Assembly: GCA_032158125.1 (NCBI GenBank)
Contig: JASKOT010000016.1
Location: forward strand, 337,359-401,358
Direction: 5' to 3'
Length of the DNA: 64,000 nt
Source of the DNA: Papiliotrema nemorosa
Lineage: Eukaryota > Basidiomycota > Tremellomycetes > Tremellales > Rhynchogastremaceae
A program made the translations under genes and the position numbers. Under the pieces are notes generated by a model. The model did no database searches and had not been told where the DNA came from. It worked only from the letters and a program-made list of their open reading frames with translations. Below are positions 57,213 through 64,000 of this stretch, in pieces (the stretch's first letter is position 1; every line of letters starts with the position of its first letter).

Positions 57213-58566
57213 ATGTCCTATCACCCTCCGACTGCGCGCGGATCGCTATATCGTCTGCCAACTCAGCACCCCACCGCATCAAATATGGGCCACCTGCCGC
57301 AATCTGCTTTCAGCCTTCCAACTGCTGCCACATCTGTGATCAGCGCACACCATACGCCCATGTACCCGGTGTTGCGACCGAATGACGAACGTCAGAGTGG
57401 GGGTGCAATGACCTATTACTGGCCCGTTATGCCTCAACAGCAATCGTCAGTGCAGACGTCCAATCTAGTAATCCCTTTCTGCCCGGATATTGTGCCAGTA
57501 TACTCCGAGTGGTTCGGTGCGGTGAGTAATCAGCTCGGCGGAGAGCATCCAGGCGTGTCATCTTTTCCAAGCGAAGCAAGACCATCCAGGCAAGCCGCCA
57601 TGCTGCATCCCTGTTCAATGGACACCGTTCTCCCTTTTCAACCCTACAAGTGAGCTTGATGGTCAACCCAAAATTCCAGAGAGAAGCTGAAATAAGGCAG
57701 TTGGAAGGGCGAGCCGTCGCGAGGTGCACATAATCCACACACCCTGACGACCCAAGTCGATAGCCAGGTCCACGCCGCTGTGCTTGCACATAGGACACAC
57801 GGGGGCCACACGTTGGCTTTGCTCACAACGACTCCCACAGGATCGATGACGAGAGATCCGCCAGCTCATCAGGTGCAGCCACGCCGGAGCGTCCCTCGGT
57901 TCGGGTTCTATGCCGATATGTCTGTGGACGATTTAGGGGTTCCTTCGATGTCAGTAGCGAACCCGTCCGTCCCTGTACCAACCTTTGGCGGGAAAGCAGA
58001 ATCAGTCATCGAGACTCAGAACCAGAAAGAAGAGGCGGAATACCTACACCGTCGAAATACGCGCGAGAGACCGCCCGCCCATATGATTCAGCGACAACGT
58101 CGGGCTATCGATTGGAAAAGTTTGAGGTATCAGGGTTCTAAGCGTGACGCTGTCGAGGTGTTGCTTCGAAAGACGACGAAAGATTTGAAGAGTCCTACCG
58201 ATGCTCCCAGAAGACCCATGAATGGTGAGTCAAACACCAGCCCTGCTTGATTCACAGCGATTGCTGATACATTTCTTTACCGCTGGCGGATTCGCCAAAA
58301 CAGCCTTTCTGATGTACATGACGATTCGCCGACCTGCAATTGCCGACACCCACGTTGGTCTCGTCAACGGGGAAAAGTCCATCGTATTAGCGAGAGAGTC
58401 GAATTGGTACATGCCTCCAAGCGAAAAACAGTATTGGCTGGATTTGGCAGACGATTACCGAGAAGAATTCAAACGTCGGTTTCCGTCATTTCGATATCGA
58501 GCGCGACCTGATGCTCGCACGACTCGTCGCTGGATGGAAGCCCGCAGTCGAGCCCCCTCTCTTTGA
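57213..58566 (+). CDS. HMG-box transcription factor (MATA_HMG type)
   Basis: Nuclear regulator related to mating and pheromone-response HMG proteins. Start at ATG 57213 (MSYHPPTARGSLYR). The N-terminal 300 residues are Ser/Pro/Gln/His-rich and disordered. Intron 1 (from 57653, ending in AAGGCAG) joins FQPY to NWKGEPSRG. The HMG box is at the C-terminus: PRRPMN, then a 79-nt intron (about 58225-58303), then AFLMYMTIRRPAI, an insert of about 20 residues, VLARESNWYMPPSEKQYWLD and EEFKRRFPSFRYRARPD, with the classic RPMNAF, W, EK, A and PxxxYxP positions. Stop at 58564. About 400 aa. In Tremellomycetes such proteins include Mat2/Prf1-like regulators; assignment to one of these is not shown here. 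Confidence 0.82.
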
Positions 58567-59066
58567 TTCTTACTATGCTATTTGTTCACAGAAAGACGTC
58601 GTAAAGTGTTGAAATGTAAAAGCCTGCCCGACAAAAATTGTGTAGGTGCATTGGAGGTGACGACGGGGCAGCTTGTCTGGCGGATCTGTTTGTAGTAGAG
58701 AGCAAAGACTCCAGTCGCACTTCAGTGAGCTCTCTTCCTTCGGTGTCAGCGCCGAAGTGACCTCGAGTGGCTGGGGAGAAACTTGGCTGGGCTGGCAGGA
58801 GCGATTTTTCTGTGTCCCAACACCGGCATACGCGTGCATCACACATGTTTCGCAAAGAGCTTGCTCGTCAGCGCCATCAGCTTGTGCGACTAATTTGTCG
58901 GCTATGAGCGCTCTTGGACTCGTCCTGTTTTTAGCTGCGGCTACCAGCGGACACAGCTATACCGGATTCATTGGCTCCACTTTTGCCCCAAGATGAGGGG
59001 ACCTCCTCAGAAATATCGAGGTATAAAACGAGCGGGCCGCCGCCGATACGTTCTGCGTTACCGACG
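58567..59066. other. Intergenic: mannanase promoter
   Basis: 500 bp. GTATAAAACG at about 59021-59030 lies roughly 40 bp before the ATG and is a good TATA candidate. No other feature seen. Confidence 0.5.
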
Positions 59067-60860
59067 ATGCACTTGCAATTTCTGCGTCTACTAGCAGGAC
59101 TGGGTGGAGTGGCCTTGGCCCAATCCTCCAGCGCCCCGACGGCGACCAGCACCGCCGGCGCCTATCCCACTTTGCCGCAAACCAGCAATTCGACTTTGGT
59201 GCCTTTCGAGCTTGCAACGCACTCGGACGACTATGTGACTGCGCGTGACGGCAAACTCTACCTGGCCGGCAAAGACTTTACCTTTTCCTGCTTTAACAAT
59301 GTGAGCATGATCCACATGCGCAGTGCTGATTGTTAGCCTGAACTCATCGGTGCATCAGACTCGGAGATTGAAGACATTTATCGCTCGCTCGTAGCCTTTG
59401 CGAGACCTGTCACTCGGACATACACGCTGGGGGTCGTTAGCGTTCACGTAAGCAACTCGTCGGCGTTCATCCAGGGATGGGACAGCAGCGCTCAGGATTG
59501 GATGTGAGTCATGCTAGGTGATCGGTATTGAGGAACAGCTACAACGAAGCTGCGTTTGTCAAATTAGACCGTGTCCTGGCGTTGGCTCGAAAATGGGGAG
59601 TAAAAATCACGGTGCCTGTGATCAATGATGACTATGGGTCCCAAGACTCCAACTACGTGCGTACTTGTCCCGGATCCTCCAGATTACATCGCTCATTTCA
59701 GAACGGCAATTGGGCAGATTTGATCCAGCTATACTACGGGATCACCGGTGACAATGCGTATTACGAGAGCAAGGCATACAACTTTTGGACCGATCCCGAT
59801 CTTGTCAATGCTACAAAGAAGATTTACACCAAGCTCCTGGACCGCACCAACACGGTGAATGGGGTCCGATACGGTGACGACAATACTTTCTGGGCCATCG
59901 AAACTGGGAACGAGCTCAAGTGCGAGTCGAGGGTGATGTCGCTGACTGCAGTCTCAACATGACCAAGCCAAGCTTCCCGGGTGTATCTCTTCCTCCGCCT
60001 GGGTCCTGGACAGTCAACATCGCGCAGCATATCAAGTCGTTGGCCCCAAACATTCTCGTGATGGATGGGTCTCTCAGTCGAAGCAACAACACGCAGGACA
60101 AGTTTGACAAGGCGGCTCTCGAATCACCATACGTCGATCTCTTTAGCTACCACTACTATGACGTGGAGTATGGGCAGCTGCCATTCTACGACCTACCTGC
60201 AGATGCTGCATACGTCAGGCAGTTTGGCAAGACGTATGTCGCCTCGTCTTGGCACATGCTGACTACAGCTTCATCATAGGGGAGCACGGTTTTTACCCAA
60301 ACACATCCCAATGGGACTATTTTTACCAGCTGCAGAAAGAAAATCCCGTCGCTGGATCACTCGTATGGGGATTGAGAGGACATACAGACGAAGGTGGATT
60401 CGAAACCCATTCCGAAGGAGGCGGCATCTACTCCTACCATGTCCCTGGATGGTACCCCACCGCCGTGGCAGACTTTGATTCCCGAGAACAGTATATCGTT
60501 GCAAAGACATATACTGCTTCGTACGAACAGCTTGGCGAGACCGTTCCGTTCTATCCAACCCCGTGGGCACCGACCATCTTCGCCCCAAACACTACATCAA
60601 ACGGCACTGCCTTCTTCCAATTTGTGGGTGGAGCTTGGGGCGATTTCTACGAGGTTTGGCACGCCCCGACCGGGTCAAACGGGACATGGACGCAAGCGGT
60701 CAACTTCCTTTACGACAACGTGGATTCCGGGAGTGCCAACTATACTGTGGATGCTGAGAAGTTTGGGAATGGCAACGGGAGCTGGGTGATGCGCGGTGTC
60801 TCGACCCCGCCATTGTTGACCAAAGGTCCTTGGAGCAATGTGGTGAGTATTGCGCAATAG
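59067..60860 (+). CDS. GH5-type endo-beta-mannanase-like enzyme, secreted
   Basis: Extracellular glycosidase that cuts the beta-1,4-mannan backbone in its characterised relatives. Signal peptide MHLQFLRLLAGLGGVALA, then a Ser/Thr-rich linker. The barrel begins with DYVTARDGKLYLAGKDFTFS; KWGVKITVPVINDDYGS, WADLIQLYYG and FWAIETGNEL (acid/base Glu in GNE) follow, then DLFSYHYYDVEY, IIGEHGFYP (nucleophile Glu) and SLVWGLRGHTDEGGF. A C-terminal beta-rich part with several N-glycosylation sequons reaches VVSIAQ, TAG at 60858. Five to six introns, including around 59300-59358 and 60238-60274. About 510 aa. With the intracellular beta-mannosidase and the sugar transporter 10 kb away it could make up a mannan-use pathway. 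Confidence 0.85.
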
Positions 60861-61316
60861 TAACATGGCGCAATTGGCAAGGAAAGAAGCGCTCTCTTTG
60901 CCTATACGGAGCGCGGCGTGTCTGAGAGAGTCAAACAAAACTGCTGAATGCCATTATAATTGCTTGCATGACTACGAATCACAAAGTTCCGCCTTCCGTC
61001 GCCTGCATCCAATGTGTTCAGCTCAACATGCGCCTTTGGTGATCCAACCTTGAGAATGCGCACTCGTACCCTTTGAACGATGCTCACAATTCTCATGATC
61101 GATCATGACCGGGTGTTCTCGGTCCTTGCTTCGACACTGTCACTCATGAGTCGATCCATGTTAAACCAGCTGTACAATCATCGAAATTCATTCTCGGCTG
61201 GCTTTGCAACAACAATAAAAAAACGCGTCTCTGCCGACGCAGGTGAGCTACGACCCTTAGGTCCTCGTCATTCTTCTTATTCCGCTACGACCACTCTCTG
61301 CTCCCATCAAAACCCA
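60861..61316. other. Convergent 3' intergenic region
   Basis: 456 bp between convergent stops; nothing recognisable apart from a short A-run near 61220. Confidence 0.5.
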
Positions 61317-62922
61317 TCACAAGGTATCAAGGGCCATTCTCCTCTGCGTCGGAGCCGAAAACTCTTCAATCACATCGTCATAAGTAGCCGCATGCTCGGG
61401 GACTAACTTGCACAGGAAACTCATCGAGGCGACAGCGATGACGAAGGTCGCACAGTTGACGTAGAAAGGCGTGCGAATATCGCTACCGGCGTGCGAGTTG
61501 ATTCCATACGATACGGCCTGGCCTGCTGTCTCGAATGCTCGGAAAAGACCACCGGTTCGCGTGTTGGCGCCGAGATTGGTCGAAAAGGTCCCGAGAACCC
61601 AGTAGATGTGCATTTGTACAATGTACGATGTCGATAGCATGATGAGATAGGGAAACCAAGCGACGACGAATGATCCTGGGTGGAGTTTATAGTCGATGGC
61701 CACCTTTCGCTCTCCGTAATGGGCGTAGATGGCACCGGCCCAGATGAGCGAGACGCCCTGACAAACGGCCCAAATGATGAGGCCGATCCACGCGCGTCTC
61801 TTCTGGCTGACCTTTCTGAGGTCCAGCATCCGGCCATAGAGGAGACCGATCGCAATGGCACAAATGGGCATAACAAGCGATGACAAGGCGCGAGATCGGA
61901 CTGAGAAATGTAACGAGAGATACGTGCCATAGGTGCCGCCGCAGAAGAATGAGTAGAACGCCGGCAAGAACACGAGCCATGTCTAGAAGTGAGCATATGA
62001 TGGTCAGCACTGACGACCCACCCGTTTGTTTGTGGCATGCGCGAACAAAGCCTTAATCTCCTGTAACCAGGATAAGGTCGGAGGAACGTTGATCTTGGAC
62101 CCGTCCCTTCGCCTGACGTGCTGGGTTCGCGAAAGACACATTCCCCAGATGAGACCAGTGCATTCGATACCGACAAAGATGAGATAGGTACTCCAGGCGA
62201 TACCACCGGCACCAGAAGCCTTGGCATTGTTACCGAAGTTGATAGCTCCACCAAGCACGGAGCCGGCGTTACGCATAGCAGCCCATATACTCAAGTAGAG
62301 ACCTCGAGAGTCTGGATAGGGGTATGTGAGCATGGCCGAGGACTCTGCAACATACAGAAAGCCACCGGTGAAGCCAGAGACGGCTTTGGCTACCAAGAGA
62401 TAGTCGTCAATCTTGAAGCGAGCTCGAACGTAGTAAGCGCTTCCGGACATTGGGTAGCCGAGCGAAGCGATAATACACGACCACTTGATGCCGACCTTGT
62501 TCACGAGGGGTCCCCCGAACAACGTCATGGCGCAGGCCTGCCGGTCAGTGGCACATACCCGCGGGGAGAGAGTGGGCATACACAAGCATAATTGAGCGAA
62601 GAAGCCAAATTGGCCAGGTATGGAGTGCTCAGACCACCACCGCCAAGGTTGCTTATAGCGTCAGACATGGAAGGACCGGCAAAAGAAAGTCTGGCTGTTC
62701 AGCTTGGTCATAACGCGGGATGTGTACTCACGCTCCGAAAAGAATCATTTGAAGGAAGACTCCTCGTCTGAATCTGTCAAAAGTGGACTTGGTCTTGTAG
62801 GTCGGATCAATCTCATCTCCATATTCATTGGTGGAGCCAGATACGCCAACTTCAAGCACATCGATCGCGGGAGCAGGCTTGTCGACCTCGTCGTCTTCTC
62901 GGGGCAGATTGGAGGGCTGCAT
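61317..62922 (-). CDS. UNC93-like membrane protein (MFS superfamily)
   Basis: Integral membrane protein of the fungal UNC93/DUF895 group, of unknown transport role. Starts MQPSNLPREDDEVDK (ATG 62920) with a soluble acidic N-tail; the next exons give FRRGVFLQMILFGA, MSDAISNLGGGGLSTPYLAN (helix 1-2 signature of the group), LNYACACAMTLFGG, IKWSCIIASLGYPMSGSAYY, VSGFTGGFLYVAESSAMLTY, LSIWAAMRNAGSVLGGAINF, then LPAFYSFFCGGTYGTYLSLH and KLHPGSFVVAWFPYLIM, FRAFETAGQAVSYGI, PFYVNCATFVIAVASM. Four introns; about 480 aa and 11-12 helices. Stop at 61317-61319. Overlapping Ser/Arg-rich frames on the same strand are shadows. Confidence 0.87.
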
Positions 62923-64000
62923 TTCCAGGGAGATTTGAGGGGAGAGTTGTGGTAGCGCGATGAGTCGTTATATGAGCAGCTCCTCAAACACCGAAGATAG
63001 CACGGGGACACAAGATAAGCTAGAAGCGACGCCAATGAATTCTTTAGCGACGTTACCCCATCGATGTATCTACGGCCCGGTAGTCACGCCGGGTAGCCAG
63101 GCGAGGGGATCGCTTAGGCAACGACACAATTGCCTTATTGAGTAAGGACGGTCTCGCCTCCTTTTCCGAACAGTCATCCCACCACTTGTCATCAGAGCCA
63201 TGCCATCATAAGGCAGGCGCTGATGGCCGGAAGCGTCCGAGTAACAGCTCCACTGGAGCGACTCCGCCTCTATATTCATCGGGTGGATCACGACCCCAAT
63301 GTCTGCCAATGAGTGCTCGATTGTGCAATTGCACCCGGTCATCCGACGATAGGGAGCGGATGAGAGGGCCAAGCCTCTACCGAGCACACTGCTCCTATGG
63401 ATCTCTGCATCGCTCAAGCGTGAAAGCCTCACTTCTGTACGCTGTTTAGACGCTATCATGCAAGTCTTGAAGTTGCGTATCACTACGCACGTCTACGCAC
63501 GCGACTACGCCGCATCGCGGGCGATTCCGACATCGGTATGCCTGGTGTATCCCTTGGCCCATTTTCGATTGCCGTCGGGTGTGCGATCATTGGTTTAGTA
63601 CAATAGCGTCGGTACTATTGGCAGCTGTCAAGGCCCCCCAAGGTTTGGTTTTCGTATTGGTGACATTCCATGCGCTCTGCTCGTTGTTCATTATCAGGGG
63701 TTAGGGGGTTACATACCCATTTGGGGGGGGGGGGGGGTCGGAAATCATCAACAGTCAAAGTTAAGAACCTGATAGAACTCGTTCTTCTGATTCAGAATAT
63801 ATCAGTCTAACGTCAGTACATGCCCTGTGAGGGAAGTTATTCCAAGGTCTGGGTGGCAATTGTCTTCGACCGAGGGTGACCCCTTACGCCACCCACCAAG
63901 ATCGGTCTCGTCGATACCAATATGCATCGTGCATGGATTTCAAGGATATATCCTGGTAGAGAATTAATTGCTGAGTCAGGATCTATCATTAGTATCGTCC
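62923..64000. other. Gene-poor right end
   Basis: 1,078 bp upstream of the UNC93-like gene with no supported coding region. Open frames of 60-140 codons here lack any family signal. Contains a TTAGGGGG unit at 63701-63708 and a 15-G run at 63723-63737. Confidence 0.55.
63723..63737. repeat. Homopolymer run of 15 G
   Basis: Fifteen consecutive G follow TT at 63721-63722. It lies 15 bp after a TTAGGGGG unit. It may be a real mononucleotide repeat or an assembly artefact. Confidence 0.9.

Noticed and set aside
61421..62254. 277-codon Ser/Arg/Pro-rich open frame on the minus strand
   Set aside because: It overlaps the UNC93-like exons in another frame; composition is that of a shadow frame and no domain is visible.
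63070..63483. 137-codon open frame near the right end, minus strand
   Set aside because: No domain, signal peptide, intron-supported extension or family-like motif; treated as non-coding.
1..64000. Polycistronic or prokaryote-style operon, CRISPR array or phage
   Set aside because: Spliceosomal introns and fungal families occur throughout; no direct-repeat array or phage gene was seen.

Overview
The window is nuclear DNA of a fungus, most likely a basidiomycete yeast of the Tremellomycetes type (relatives of Cryptococcus or Kwoniella). This rests on the intron style: nearly every gene is cut by several 35-80 nt GT-AG introns with a CTGAC/CTGAT branch motif a few bases before the AG. It also rests on close gene packing on both strands, on Zn2Cys6 regulators, and on fungal transporter and glycosidase families. 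No rRNA, tRNA, transposon or CRISPR array was recognised. Twenty-five protein-coding genes are supported; one runs off the left edge. Exon joins were inferred by eye from reading frame and family motifs, so gene ends are firmer than most internal junctions.

Layout. 1-7.6 kb: a truncated Zn2Cys6 regulator, an HpcH/HpaI aldolase, a divergent pair of Dal5-type MFS anion permeases around a promoter with four CGGAG motifs, and a metal-dependent cyclase. 7.8-15 kb: a Zn2Cys6 regulator, an NCS1 nucleobase/allantoin-type permease and, divergent from it, an unusual gene that reads as an alpha/beta-hydrolase fused to an SMP-30/gluconolactonase. 15.8-22.4 kb: a GH38 vacuolar alpha-mannosidase followed by an Atg22-like vacuolar effluxer. 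22.8-34.6 kb: an amino-acid or amine metabolism block with two DAO-type FAD oxidoreductases, a PLP aminotransferase, a D-2-hydroxyacid dehydrogenase, an amino-acid permease and a type II haloacid dehalogenase.

35-42 kb: a secreted GH35 beta-galactosidase, a SWIM-RING protein and a small alpha/beta-hydrolase. 42.5-50.7 kb: a Zn2Cys6 regulator, a GH2 beta-mannosidase and a divergent MFS sugar transporter; the shared promoter of the last two carries three GCGGGG (Mig1/CreA-type) sites. 50.9-63 kb: a secreted calpain-like protease, an aldo/keto reductase, a duplicated secreted cysteine-rich protein, an HMG-box (MATA-type) regulator, a secreted GH5 mannanase-like enzyme and an UNC93-like membrane protein. 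The last kilobase has no gene that I can support and holds a 15-G run beside a TTAGGGGG telomere-type unit.

As a whole the window looks like a nutrient-scavenging stretch: secreted and intracellular glycosidases with a sugar transporter, and amino-acid or aromatic nitrogen catabolism with matching permeases and local regulators. The strongest candidate for something undescribed is the esterase/lactonase fusion beside its own permease and regulator. Next are the two-oxidoreductase amino-acid block and the secreted calpain.
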